Assembly: GCF_008119785.1 (NCBI RefSeq)
Contig: NZ_VSFA01000002.1
Location: 248,001-312,000 of the forward strand
Reading direction: 5' to 3'
Source: Micromonospora sp. MP36
GTDB taxonomy: Bacteria; Actinomycetota; Actinomycetes; Mycobacteriales; Micromonosporaceae
DNA length: 64,000 nt
Shown here: piece by piece, positions 17,099 to 25,443 of the stretch
Layout: every line of letters starts with the position of its first letter
How positions within the stretch are numbered: the first letter of the stretch is position 1
Made by a program: the position numbers and the translations under genes
The notes under the pieces: generated by a model
What the model saw: only the letters and a program-made list of their open reading frames with translations
The model's database searches: none
What the model was told of the DNA's origin: nothing

Positions 17099-18232
17099 TC
17101 AGCGGACGGTGCCCACCAGTTGCGGCCCGCCGGACCGCGCGTCGTGCAGGGCGAAGTCCCAGGTCGCGTCGGCCGCGGTGGCGCTGAAGGCCACCGTGGA
17201 CGGCAGCGGCACCGGCAGCTTGAACGCGACGTCCACCGTGTACGCCTCCGGCAGCCGGCTCTCCAGCGCGGCCAGGCAGTGCGCCTTGCTCCACATGCCG
17301 TGGGCGATCGGGTGGGGGAAGCCGAACAGGCGGGCACCGAGCCGCGAGGTGTGGATCGGGTTGTGGTCCCCGGAGACCCGGGCGTAGTCGGTCCCCACCC
17401 GGCGGGTCACCCGCCAGTGCGCCGAGGCGGCCGGCGGGTTCGGGCGGTCACCCCGGTCGCGCCGCGGGCCGCCGCCCGCCTGCCGCTCCTTCCCGAGGTA
17501 CGTCGAGACGCCCCGCCAGACCTCCGCGCCGTCGACCGAGCCGACCAGCACCACGTCGAGTTGCCGGCCCCGCTCGTGTGGGCGCAGGTTCTCGGCGTAC
17601 GTGTGGAAGTCCAGGGTCTCGCCGGCCTCGATCGGCCGGTGCACGGTGATCCGGTTCGCCACGTGCACCACCCCGGTCAGCGGGATGGGGAACTCCGCCG
17701 CGGTCATCAGCCGCAGCGCCAGCGGGAAGCCCAGCACGTGCACGTACGTCGCCGGCAGTCGGTCGGTGAGCCGGAAGCCGCAGACCCGGTCGTAGTCGGC
17801 CAGGTGCGCCGGGTCCACGGTCACGCCGGTTACGCCGAGCTCCACCTCGGGCAGTTCCGGGCCGCGCCGGCCGCCCATCCCGGGCAGCGCGCCGAGCAGG
17901 GCCCGCCGGTAGAGCGCGCCGGCCGCCGGCATCCGGGGCAGGTCGATCCGGACCCGTCCCTCCGTGCCGCCGGTCGCCGGTGCGACCGCTGCCCCGGCGA
18001 CGGTCGACAGGTCCCGGGTGACCTCGGCGGCCGCCGCGGAGAGGTCGCGGGTGGCCTCGGCGGCAAGGCCGGAGAGGTCCTGGGTCGCCTCGGCGGACGG
18101 GCGCGGGTCGGCGTCCGCCCCTGCCACGGCGGCCCGGGCCGCGGTGAGGTCCTGGGTCGGCCCCTCGATCAGCTCGTGCACCGACAGTTCCTCGATCGGC
18201 TCCGCCGACCGCCGCTGCTTACGCCGCGCCAT
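17099..18232 (-). CDS. MaoC-like (R)-hydratase, HtdX-type, with N-terminal helical repeats
   Basis: 377 residues. Residues from about 110 form a double hot-dog dehydratase: GVVHVANRITVHRPIEAGETLDF in the first half and the hydratase signature YARVSGDHNPIHTSRLGARLFGFPHPIAHGMW in the second, with catalytic Asp and His. It hydrates or dehydrates acyl-CoA/ACP intermediates. The first 90 residues are unusual: 11-residue repeats TQDLSGLAAEA, TRDLSAAAAEV, TRDLSTVAGAA and a looser earlier copy, likely an amphipathic helix. Start ATG shares one base with the fabG stop. With the reductase upstream and divergent thiolase it matches the mycobacterial htdX-fabG4-fadA2 arrangement. Confidence 0.88.
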   Translation of the reverse strand: MARRKQRRSAEPIEELSVHELIEGPTQDLTAARAAVAGADADPRPSAEATQDLSGLAAEATRDLSAAAAEVTRDLSTVAGAAVAPATGGTEGRVRIDLPRMPAAGALYRRALLGALPGMGGRRGPELPEVELGVTGVTVDPAHLADYDRVCGFRLTDRLPATYVHVLGFPLALRLMTAAEFPIPLTGVVHVANRITVHRPIEAGETLDFHTYAENLRPHERGRQLDVVLVGSVDGAEVWRGVSTYLGKERQAGGGPRRDRGDRPNPPAASAHWRVTRRVGTDYARVSGDHNPIHTSRLGARLFGFPHPIAHGMWSKAHCLAALESRLPEAYTVDVAFKLPVPLPSTVAFSATAADATWDFALHDARSGGPQLVGTVR

Positions 18233-19590
18233 CACGCCCCCAGCAGACTCTGGCCGCACACGCGGATGATGTTGCCACTGACCGCGCCGGTCGCCGGCCA
18301 CGAGAGCCAGCCGATCGTCTCGGCCACGTCCACCGGCAGGCCGCCCTGGGCCATGCTGTTCATCCGGCGGCCCGCCTCCCGGATCATCAGCGGGATCCGG
18401 GCGGTCAGCCGGGTCTCGATGAACCCGGGCGCGACCGCGTTGAGGCTGATCCCGCGCTCGCGCAGCACCGGGGCGAGCGAGTCGACCAGGCCGATCACGC
18501 CGGCCTTGCTGGTCGCATAGTTGGTCTGCCCCCGGTTGCCGGCGATGCCGGCGATCGAGGAGACCGAGACGATCCGCCCACCGGCCGGGATCAGGTCGCG
18601 TTCCAGCAGCACGTCGTTGATCCGCTCCTGGCTGGACAGGTTCACGTCGATCACCGAGTCCCAGCGGTCGGCGTCCATCCGGCCGAGCGTCCGGTCGCGG
18701 GTGATGCCGGCGTTGTGCACCACCACGTCGACCCGGCCGTGCCGGCGCGCCAGGTGCTCGGCCAGCCGGGTCGGGGCGTCCGCCGCCGTCAGGTCGAGCT
18801 GCACCGCGCTGCCGCCGACCTCGTTGGCGACGGCGGCCAGTTCGTCCCCGGCGGCGGGGATGTCCAGCGCGACCACCCGGGCGCCGTCCCGGGCGAGCAC
18901 CCGGGCCAGGGCCGCGCCGATGCCCCGGGCCGCCCCGGTGACCAGCACCACCTGGCCGTCCAGCGGCCGGTCCCAGTCGGCCGGTGCGGTGGCGGTGCCG
19001 GTGCCGACCCGGATCACCTGCCCAGAGACGTACGCGGACCGGCCCGACAACAGGAACCGGAGCGTGGACTCCAGACTGACCGGGGTGCCGGCGTCGCCGT
19101 TCCTGGTGACGTACGCGAGCTGGGCGGTGACGCCCCGGCCGAACTCCTTGCCGATGCTGCGGGTCAGCCCCTCCAGGGCGCGCTGTGCGGTCGCCTCGCG
19201 GGGCGAGTCGCCTTCGGCCGGCGGGGTGCCCAGCACGATCACCCGACCGCAGGGGAGCAGCGCCCGGGCGTGCGGGTGGAAGAAGTCGTAGAGCTGGCGC
19301 AGCTCGGTGGAGTCGGTGATGCCGGTCGCGTCGTACACCAGGGCGGCGAAGCGCGAGGTGGCGCCGGTGGCGGCGGCCGGGTCGGGCAGCTCGATCCCGG
19401 CGGCGGTCAGGATCTTGCCGACCGGCTCGGCGAGCCGGCCGCCGGTCGACGAGCCGAGCAGGACCGGCCCGGGAACGAGCGGGTCGCCGGGCGTGTGCCG
19501 GCGCAGTCGGGGCGGGTCGGGCAGCCCGAGACGCTTGACCAGCGCGCGGCCGGCCCCCGTCTGGACGAAGCTCGCGTAGCGGTCGCTCAT
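18232..19590 (-). CDS. fabG4: High-molecular-weight 3-oxoacyl reductase (FabG4-type)
   Basis: 452 residues, far longer than ordinary FabG and close to mycobacterial FabG4. The N-terminal half is a non-catalytic Rossmann-like domain (SSTGGRLAEPVGKIL, LPCGRVIVLGTPP). The C-terminal half is the SDR domain: VTGAARGIGAALARVL, VVHNAGITRD, SVSSIAGIAGNRGQTNYATSKAG with Ser, Tyr and Lys of the catalytic site. It reduces 3-oxoacyl thioesters using NAD(P)H. Co-transcribed with the MaoC gene; divergent from fadA2 across duplicated operators. Confidence 0.92.
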   Translation of the reverse strand: MSDRYASFVQTGAGRALVKRLGLPDPPRLRRHTPGDPLVPGPVLLGSSTGGRLAEPVGKILTAAGIELPDPAAATGATSRFAALVYDATGITDSTELRQLYDFFHPHARALLPCGRVIVLGTPPAEGDSPREATAQRALEGLTRSIGKEFGRGVTAQLAYVTRNGDAGTPVSLESTLRFLLSGRSAYVSGQVIRVGTGTATAPADWDRPLDGQVVLVTGAARGIGAALARVLARDGARVVALDIPAAGDELAAVANEVGGSAVQLDLTAADAPTRLAEHLARRHGRVDVVVHNAGITRDRTLGRMDADRWDSVIDVNLSSQERINDVLLERDLIPAGGRIVSVSSIAGIAGNRGQTNYATSKAGVIGLVDSLAPVLRERGISLNAVAPGFIETRLTARIPLMIREAGRRMNSMAQGGLPVDVAETIGWLSWPATGAVSGNIIRVCGQSLLGA

Positions 19591-19598
19591 GACCGTAG

Positions 19599-19614
19599 CC
19601 TACTGGCGAGTAGG
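19599..19614. promoter_or_regulatory. Operator copy A in the fabG4/fadA2 gap
   Basis: Palindrome CCTACTGGCGAGTAGG (CCTACT/AGTAGG), inside a 21-base block that is repeated 95 bp away. It lies 9 bp upstream of the fabG4 start codon, so a bound regulator would block that gene's initiation. The regulator is not in this neighbourhood. Confidence 0.75.
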
Positions 19615-19693
19615 TTGGACGCAACCCCTGCCGTGCCGAGGGCGGTCGCACGGCCCGGGCCAGGGCTCGCGTCACGGCCACCGGGCGGCGTAG

Positions 19694-19709
19694 CCTACTG
19701 GCGAGTAGG
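19694..19709. promoter_or_regulatory. Operator copy B in the fabG4/fadA2 gap
   Basis: Second exact copy of CCTACTGGCGAGTAGG, about 30 bp before the fadA2 start. One operator per divergent promoter suggests joint control of the thiolase and the reductase/dehydratase genes by one repressor, probably TetR-type. Confidence 0.75.
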
Positions 19710-19739
19710 GTACGGGAAACCGAATCGAGGAGGCCGATC

Positions 19740-21032
19740 GTGCAGAGTGTCCGGCGGGTTGCGGTCATCGGCGGCAACCGCATCCCCTTCGCCCGGTCCA
19801 ACTCGCGCTACGCGCACGCGTCCAACGCCGACATGCTCGGCGCGGCGCTCGACGGGCTGGTCGCCCGGTTCGGCCTGGCGGGGCAGCGGGTGGGCGAGGT
19901 GGTCGCCGGCGCGGTGCTCAAGCACTCCCGGGACTTCAACCTCACCCGCGAGGTGGTGCTCGGCTCCCGGCTCGACCCGCACACCCCGGCGTACGACATC
20001 CAGCAGGCCTGCGGCACCGGGCTCGAAGCCGCCATCCTGGTCGCCAACAAGATCGCCCTCGGGCAGCTCGAGGTCGGCATCGCCGGCGGCGTGGACACCA
20101 CCTCGGACGCGCCACTGGCCATCAACGAGGACCTGCGCCGTACGCTGCTCGCGCTCAACTCCGCCCGGACCCTCGGCGAGCGGCTGAAGATCGCGGCGAA
20201 GCTGCGCCCGCATCAGCCGTTCAAGCCGGAGATCCCGCGCAACGCGGAGCCGCGTACCGGGCTGTCCATGGGGGAGCACGCGGCCCGGACGGCGCTGCGC
20301 TGGAACATCGACCGGCAGGCCCAGGACGAGCTGGCACTCCGCTCGCACCAGCGGCTCGCCGCCGCGTACGAGAAGGGGTTCTTCGACGACCTGATGACCC
20401 CCTACCTCGGGCTGACCCGAGACCAGAACCTGCGCCCGGACACCAGCCTGGAGAAGCTCGGCTCGCTGAAGCCGGTCTTCGGTGCGAAGGGCGCGGACGC
20501 CGAGCGGGCCACCATGACCGCCGGCAACTCGTCTCCGCTCACCGACGGCGCGTCGACCGTGCTGCTGGCCTCAGAGGAGTGGGCGCGGGAGCACCACCTG
20601 CCGGTGCTGGCCTGGTTCTCCTGGTGCGAGACCGCTGCGGTCGACTTCGTGCACGGCGACGAAGGGCTGCTGATGGCCCCCGCGTACGCGGTGCCCCGGA
20701 TGCTGGCCCGGGCCGGCCTCGCGCTCCAGGACTTCGACTTCTACGAGATCCACGAGGCGTTCGCCTCGCAGGTGCTGGCCACCCTGGCCGCCTGGGAGTC
20801 GCCGGAGTTCTGCAAGGAACGGCTGGGCCTGGACGCGCCGCTCGGGTCGATCGACCGCGACAAGCTCAATGTCAACGGCTCCTCGCTGGCCGCCGGGCAC
20901 CCCTTCGCGGCCACCGGTGGCCGGATCGTGGCCACCCTCGCGAAGCTTCTCGACCAGAAGGGGAGCGGCCGGGGCCTGATCTCCATCTGCGCGGCGGGCG
21001 GGCAGGGCGTGACGGCTATCCTGGAGCGTTGA
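19740..21032 (+). CDS. fadA2: Acetyl-CoA acyltransferase (FadA2-type thiolase)
   Basis: 430 residues. Thiolase features: QQACGTGLEAAILVANKI with the acyl-accepting Cys, NSSPLTDGAS, the NVNGSSLAAGHPFAATGGRI histidine region and a C-terminal CAAGGQGVTAILER with the second Cys. It cleaves or condenses 3-oxoacyl-CoA. GTG start after GAGGAGG. Divergent from fabG4 and the MaoC gene, an arrangement shared with the mycobacterial Rv0241c-Rv0243 region as I remember it. Confidence 0.92.
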   Translation: MQSVRRVAVIGGNRIPFARSNSRYAHASNADMLGAALDGLVARFGLAGQRVGEVVAGAVLKHSRDFNLTREVVLGSRLDPHTPAYDIQQACGTGLEAAILVANKIALGQLEVGIAGGVDTTSDAPLAINEDLRRTLLALNSARTLGERLKIAAKLRPHQPFKPEIPRNAEPRTGLSMGEHAARTALRWNIDRQAQDELALRSHQRLAAAYEKGFFDDLMTPYLGLTRDQNLRPDTSLEKLGSLKPVFGAKGADAERATMTAGNSSPLTDGASTVLLASEEWAREHHLPVLAWFSWCETAAVDFVHGDEGLLMAPAYAVPRMLARAGLALQDFDFYEIHEAFASQVLATLAAWESPEFCKERLGLDAPLGSIDRDKLNVNGSSLAAGHPFAATGGRIVATLAKLLDQKGSGRGLISICAAGGQGVTAILER

Positions 21033-21125
21033 TTCCAGGCAACCCCGGCGCTGTGGTTGGCCGGCGGCGAACCGCCCGCTTTTCAGCTCACGCCGGCCCG
21101 TCGCGGCGCAGCGCCTCGCGCAGCA

Positions 21126-21647
21126 TTACCCGACAAGCTGATCCTCAATGAAGCGCATCCTCTTGATGATCTTGCCCGCCCCGGTTTTGTCGTAGCTGTC
21201 GTATTCTTTTCGCGGGTCGGCATCCGACCAGTTTATCGAGGCAATGAGATCGTTCTTGTGATGTTCCAGCCGATCTGTGCTCAGGTAGCCCTCGTCAGGC
21301 TGCCAGTCTCTCGGCAGATCGTCACTTTCTCGATAGAAGTACATGTTGAAGAACCTGGCCTTGCGTCCTGCTGCCTCAGGTTCTCCCTCGATCGGGTGAT
21401 CCTTGCTGTATTTTTCCACCAATTCTTTCAACTGGGTCAGATCTTTGGGCGGGTTCAGGATCATGTAATGCTTCCTGATGGTCACCTCTCCTTCATCCTG
21501 CTTTCCGAGCACTTCTGCCGTGTTGTCAATTTCGAAGATCTTTGTTTCCCCGCCGGACTCCCCGTTCGTTCCGCATCCGGTCAAGCTCAATGGGATGAAG
21601 AACATTCCAATAATGAGAACTAGAATTTTCAAATCGGCCCTGGTCAC
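21126..21647 (-). CDS. Small lipoprotein, AT-rich gene (probable transfer)
   Basis: 173 residues. The signal peptide is hydrophobic (LVLIIGMFFIPL) with lipobox LTGC, so the mature protein should be membrane-anchored outside the cell. The rest is hydrophilic (EYDSYDKTGAGKIIKRMRFIEDQ) and matches no family I recognise. The gene is clearly lower in GC than every neighbour and uses A/T-ending codons (AAA, ATT, GAA), which suggests recent acquisition. GTG start after a GGGGG stretch. It converges on fadA2. Function unknown. Confidence 0.75.
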   Translation of the reverse strand: MTRADLKILVLIIGMFFIPLSLTGCGTNGESGGETKIFEIDNTAEVLGKQDEGEVTIRKHYMILNPPKDLTQLKELVEKYSKDHPIEGEPEAAGRKARFFNMYFYRESDDLPRDWQPDEGYLSTDRLEHHKNDLIASINWSDADPRKEYDSYDKTGAGKIIKRMRFIEDQLVG

Positions 21648-21761
21648 TCAATCCCCCGCCGGACATCAATCCCCGTAGAATAGCCGCGAACAACGCCACG
21701 AGGTAGGGCGTGGCCGGCTGCGATGTGTAGATCGTCCTTCATCGGGAGGTTGAGGTCGGGA

Positions 21762-22013
21762 GTGGACCGGCACCAGGTGCGCGGCGCCCTGCTGGCGGCG
21801 GGGCTGTCGCCGGACGCCTTCGAACTGGAGGATGTGCACGAGCACGTGCCGGTCCCTCCCGACTTCTGGTTCCTCCGCCGCTCGCCCGGCGGCGGTTGGG
21901 AGATCGGCCTCTACGAGCGCGGCGTGTACGACGTCCGCGAGCGGTTCGACACCGAGGAGGAGGCGTCTGCCGGTTTGTACACCTCCCTCACCGGGCGGCC
22001 CGCGCCGTCCTGA
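21762..22013 (+). CDS. Small hypothetical protein, immunity-protein-like
   Basis: 83 residues from GTG 21762, with GAGG six bases upstream; an ATG at 21723 gives a longer form. Sequence VPVPPDFWFLRRSPGGGWEIGLYERGVYDVRERFDTEEEASAGLYTSL has the style (W-x-x-GxYERG... F-x-TE-x-EA) of small immunity proteins paired with secreted toxins, but no toxin gene is beside it. It follows the AT-rich lipoprotein gene and precedes a sigma factor gene. Function unknown; the immunity idea is weak. Confidence 0.55.
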   Translation: MDRHQVRGALLAAGLSPDAFELEDVHEHVPVPPDFWFLRRSPGGGWEIGLYERGVYDVRERFDTEEEASAGLYTSLTGRPAPS

Positions 22014-22085
22014 CCCGCTCCCGGGCAACCCCCGCCCGGGGTCCCTCCGTCACCTGGGCATGAGGCGAACGAGGGACCCCGGATC

Positions 22086-22601
22086 GTGAACCGGGCCGAC
22101 GAGGACGAGTACCGGCAGTTCGTGGTCGCCCGCCTGGAGGCGTTGCGGCGCACGGCGTACCTGCTCTGCCGCGACTGGCACATGGCCGACGACCTGGTCT
22201 CCATCACCATCGGCAAGCTCTACCGGCACTGGCGGCGGATCCGCGCGGTGGAGAACGTCGACGCGTACGTGCGCGGGATGCTGACCAACGCCTGGCTGGA
22301 CGAGCGGCGCCGGCCGTGGCGGCGGGAGCGGGCGACCGACGAGGTGCCGGACCAGGCGGACATCGTCATGCCGGAGCCGTCGCTGGCCGACCGGGAGATG
22401 CTGCTGGACCTGCTCGGGCAACTGCCACCCCGGCGGCGCGCGGTGCTCGTGCTCCGCTTTTACTGCGACCTTTCGGTGGAGGAGACCGCCGGCATCCTCG
22501 GGATCAGCGCCGGCACCGTGAAGAGCCAGGCCGCCCGCGGCCTGGAGGCGCTGCGCCTGTTGATGACCGGCGCCCCGTCGGCCCGGGGGGAGCTGTCATG
22601 A
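22086..22601 (+). CDS. SigE-family ECF sigma factor (first copy)
   Basis: 171 residues. Region 2 is present (ARLEALRRTAYLLCRDWHMADDLVSITIGKLYRHW) and region 4 is clear (LGQLPPRRRAVLVLRFYCDLSVEETAGILGISAGTVKSQAARGLEAL). It belongs to the actinobacterial SigE family of small ECF sigma factors. GTG start. The stop overlaps the next gene by four bases (ATGA), so both are translationally coupled. A paralogous pair lies at 60459-61877. Confidence 0.92.
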   Translation: MNRADEDEYRQFVVARLEALRRTAYLLCRDWHMADDLVSITIGKLYRHWRRIRAVENVDAYVRGMLTNAWLDERRRPWRRERATDEVPDQADIVMPEPSLADREMLLDLLGQLPPRRRAVLVLRFYCDLSVEETAGILGISAGTVKSQAARGLEALRLLMTGAPSARGELS

Positions 22602-24523
22602 CGTACCAGCAGCTGTTCGACGACCTGATCGGCGAGGCCCCCCTCAACACCGTGGATGTGGATCGGGTGATCGGCCGGGAGCGCCGCGCCCGCCGGTTGC
22701 GGATCGGGGCCGGCACCACGGCGGTCGCCGCGGCGGTGGCCGCGGTGGTGTTCGGTACGACCACCCTGATCGGCAAGCCGCACGCTCAACCCGCCAGGCC
22801 GAAGCCGACCATCACCACGGTCCCCGGCACCAACCAGGACCTGGACCGGATCGACGCCGCCGTGGTGGCCGCGCTGACGCGTGAGGAGCCGAGACTGACC
22901 TGGGCTACGAAGGGTGCCCCCGCCAGTAAGACGCCGATCTGGGAGTCCCGGCCCGGCGGCGGCACCACCTTGGCCTCTGGTTACCTGGGCAACGGCAGCC
23001 TCCGGATCGACGGGATCGACGTGTCCGTCCGGATGGAGATCACCCGCAACGGTGCCCCCGCCTGGGAGACGGTCGAACGCCGCCCGTGCAGCAAGTTCGC
23101 CGTGGAGTGCGGTGAGCGGACCGGCCCGCACGGCGAAAAGATCAAGTTTGACCGGAGCGTCCGGGAGCAGGAGGTTCCGCCGCGGCTGCGCGATCGGATG
23201 TCGAGCCGCGCGGAGAGCGCAAGTGTCGTGGTGCTGCGCAGCGACGGGTCGCTGATGAGCATGTTCGCGGGAACGACCGGCGAGGATTCCCGGCTCCCGC
23301 TCACCGTCGAGCAGCTCACCGCGGTGGCCCTCGACCCGGCGATCGTCCTCGCCCCCTTGCCGCCGGCGTCCCCCACCCCCAGCTCGACCGTCACCACCGT
23401 CGCCGGCACCGAGGCGGATGCGACCCGGCTCGACACGGCGCTGACGGCGGCGCTGCGCCGGCAGGCGGCCGGGTTCACCTGGATGACCAAGTGGGGCGGC
23501 ACGGACAGCCCCACGCCGGTCGGGTTCGCGCCGAAGGGCCGGCTCAACGTGGACGCGCCGGTCCTGGACGCCGCCACGTTCCGGGTGGGCGACCGCGCCG
23601 GCCAGCTCACCCTGCGGCTGGTGCGGGAGGGAAGGCCCGCCTGGGAGAGCGCACCCCCCTGCCCGACCGCCGGTCTGGCTGGCCGTAACTGCGCCGTCAC
23701 GGAAGGCCCGGCCGGCGAGCGGATCCGAGCCCGGCAACTGCTGGGGGACTTCGGCCGGCGGGGCGACCTGCACCGGCCCGCGCTGAGCGGGAACCTCCTG
23801 GTCGAGGTGCTGCGTCCGGACGGCACCCTCGCGTACCTGTCCCTGACTCAGGACAAGCCGGCGCTGTCGCTGGCACAGCTGATCGAGGTCGGCCGTGATC
23901 CGGCACTCACCCTCGCACCCCCTCCGCCAGCCGGTGCCGGCACCGCGCAGGCCGTCGGCCCGCCGAACGATGCCTACGAAGGTGCCCAGACGACCGCCGC
24001 GAGCGCGGCGTTGGAAGCCGTGTCGCCGGACGGAACGATCTTCCTGCGCACCTTCAGCGCCGGATCCGACGGGTTGACCGGCACCCGCCAGGCCTCGTTC
24101 GTCTTCCTGGTGCAGCGGGCCGGGTTGGCCGGTGACGGGGAGATCGTCGTTCAGCGCCGGCTGGGCGTCACGGTGAGCTGCGAGACGGTCCGGTCGATCT
24201 CGTCCCAATTCCACGAGCGGCACCCGCACGGTGGTGAATGCACCGAGTCGACCGGCTCGGATGGCAACCGGGTCGTCGCCATCGTGGCGCGCTCGTCGGG
24301 GACGGTCAGCTACGACGTCTTCGTCCAGCGGCCGGACCGGGGCACCGTCGAGGTGGTGCTCGACAACCGCCCGAACACCGGAGCGACCACGGACATGCCG
24401 GAGGGCGGCGACCTTCAGTACGTGTGGCCGAAGGGGGTGCAGGGTGGGGGCGGTCCGCCACTCACCCTGGACCAGGTGACCGAGTTGGCCGGCCATCCGG
24501 ACCTGCTCAACCTGCTGCCCTGA
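22598..24523 (+). CDS. Single-pass membrane protein coupled to sigma factor, with internal repeats
   Basis: 641 residues. A short cytoplasmic N-terminus with RRARRLR precedes one membrane helix near residues 37-60, then a large outside part. The outer region has two clear copies of a ~190-residue unit: TITTVPGTNQDLDRIDAAVVAAL...DPAIVLAPLPP and TVTTVAGTEADATRLDTALTAAL...DPALTLAPPPP, and a weaker third. The 4-base overlap with the sigma gene suggests it regulates or senses for that sigma factor, although no zinc anti-sigma motif is visible in the N-terminus. Function inferred from context. Confidence 0.75.
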   Translation: MTYQQLFDDLIGEAPLNTVDVDRVIGRERRARRLRIGAGTTAVAAAVAAVVFGTTTLIGKPHAQPARPKPTITTVPGTNQDLDRIDAAVVAALTREEPRLTWATKGAPASKTPIWESRPGGGTTLASGYLGNGSLRIDGIDVSVRMEITRNGAPAWETVERRPCSKFAVECGERTGPHGEKIKFDRSVREQEVPPRLRDRMSSRAESASVVVLRSDGSLMSMFAGTTGEDSRLPLTVEQLTAVALDPAIVLAPLPPASPTPSSTVTTVAGTEADATRLDTALTAALRRQAAGFTWMTKWGGTDSPTPVGFAPKGRLNVDAPVLDAATFRVGDRAGQLTLRLVREGRPAWESAPPCPTAGLAGRNCAVTEGPAGERIRARQLLGDFGRRGDLHRPALSGNLLVEVLRPDGTLAYLSLTQDKPALSLAQLIEVGRDPALTLAPPPPAGAGTAQAVGPPNDAYEGAQTTAASAALEAVSPDGTIFLRTFSAGSDGLTGTRQASFVFLVQRAGLAGDGEIVVQRRLGVTVSCETVRSISSQFHERHPHGGECTESTGSDGNRVVAIVARSSGTVSYDVFVQRPDRGTVEVVLDNRPNTGATTDMPEGGDLQYVWPKGVQGGGGPPLTLDQVTELAGHPDLLNLLP

Positions 24524-24530
24524 CCGGTGT

Positions 24531-24569
24531 CGGTGCCCGGGGTCGGCTCACCGCCGGCCCCGGGCACCG
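24531..24569. terminator. Bidirectional terminator
   Basis: 12-bp perfect stem CGGTGCCCGGGG / CCCCGGGCACCG around a 15-base loop, exactly between convergent genes (sigma-partner gene ending 24523 and SDR gene ending 24580). Confidence 0.8.
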
Positions 24570-24579
24570 GCGTAACTGG

Positions 24580-25320
24580 TCAGGCGGTGGTGCCGCCGTC
24601 GATGGCGATCGACGCGCCGCTGATGTGCCGGCCGCCGTCGCCCGCCAGGTGGCTGACCGTCGCCGCCACGTCGGCGGGCGTCCCGTACCGGCCGAGGGCG
24701 ATGTGCGCCCGCTGCGCGTCGGCGCCGGCGCTGTCCGCCGGGTTCATGTCGGTGTCGGTGGACCCGGGCAGGAGCACGTTGACGGTGATCCCGCGCGGGC
24801 CGAGTTCCCGGGCAAGCGCCCTGGTCAGGCCGTTGACCGCGCTCTTGGTCATGGCGTAGACGCTCACGCCGGGGGCCGGGACGCGGCTGGCGAAGCTGCT
24901 GCCGATGTTGACGATCCGCCCGCCGGCGCGCATGTGGCGTACCGCCGCCTGGGTGGCCAGGAACACCCCGCGGACGTGCACGGCGATGGCCCGGTCGAGG
25001 TAGTCGAGGCTGACCTCCTCGATCGGCGCCGCCGCGAACACCCCGGCGTTGTTGACCAGGATGTCCAGCCGGCCCAGCTCGGCGACGGTCCGCTCGACCG
25101 CCGCGACCACGGCCGCCGGGTCGGTGCTGTCGGCCTGGATCGCCAGGCCGGTGCGGCCGTACGCCTCGATGTCGGCGACCACCGCCTTCGCGCTGTCCCC
25201 CGCCTCGCGGTAGGTGAACGCGACGTGGGCTCCGTCCTCGGCCAGGCGGCGTACGACGGCGGCGCCGATACCGCGGCTCCCGCCGGTGACCAGGGCGACC
25301 TTGCCGGTAAGTCTGGACAC
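24580..25320 (-). CDS. Short-chain dehydrogenase/reductase
   Basis: 246 residues, classical SDR: TGGSRGIGAAVV cofactor loop, NNAGVF, catalytic Ser in NIGSSFASR and YAMTKSAV Tyr/Lys pair, PGSTDTDM after strand six. The residue after the second strand (FTYREAGDSAKA) suggests NADPH preference. GTG start with GGGGA upstream. Divergent from purB. Substrate unknown; FabG-like enzymes of this type have many roles. Confidence 0.9.
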   Translation of the reverse strand: MSRLTGKVALVTGGSRGIGAAVVRRLAEDGAHVAFTYREAGDSAKAVVADIEAYGRTGLAIQADSTDPAAVVAAVERTVAELGRLDILVNNAGVFAAAPIEEVSLDYLDRAIAVHVRGVFLATQAAVRHMRAGGRIVNIGSSFASRVPAPGVSVYAMTKSAVNGLTRALARELGPRGITVNVLLPGSTDTDMNPADSAGADAQRAHIALGRYGTPADVAATVSHLAGDGGRHISGASIAIDGGTTA

Positions 25321-25443
25321 GCTTCCCCATTCTCGTCAGTCGATTGCACCGGATGATCACCTTATCCAGCCCGCCGTTGGGCGGTTGGCCGGTACCGGTC
25401 CGGCCGGCGGCCCGCCCGGAGCGTCCCGGGCGGGTACGGGAGA

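Noticed and set aside
16283..18520. 745-codon plus-strand frame
   Set aside because: Antisense shadow of the Nudix and MaoC genes, reading through the operator repeats.
21678..21761. ATG 21723 as start of the small immunity-like gene
   Set aside because: The preceding residues (CRSSFIGRLRSG) show no support; the GTG at 21762 has GAGG at good distance.
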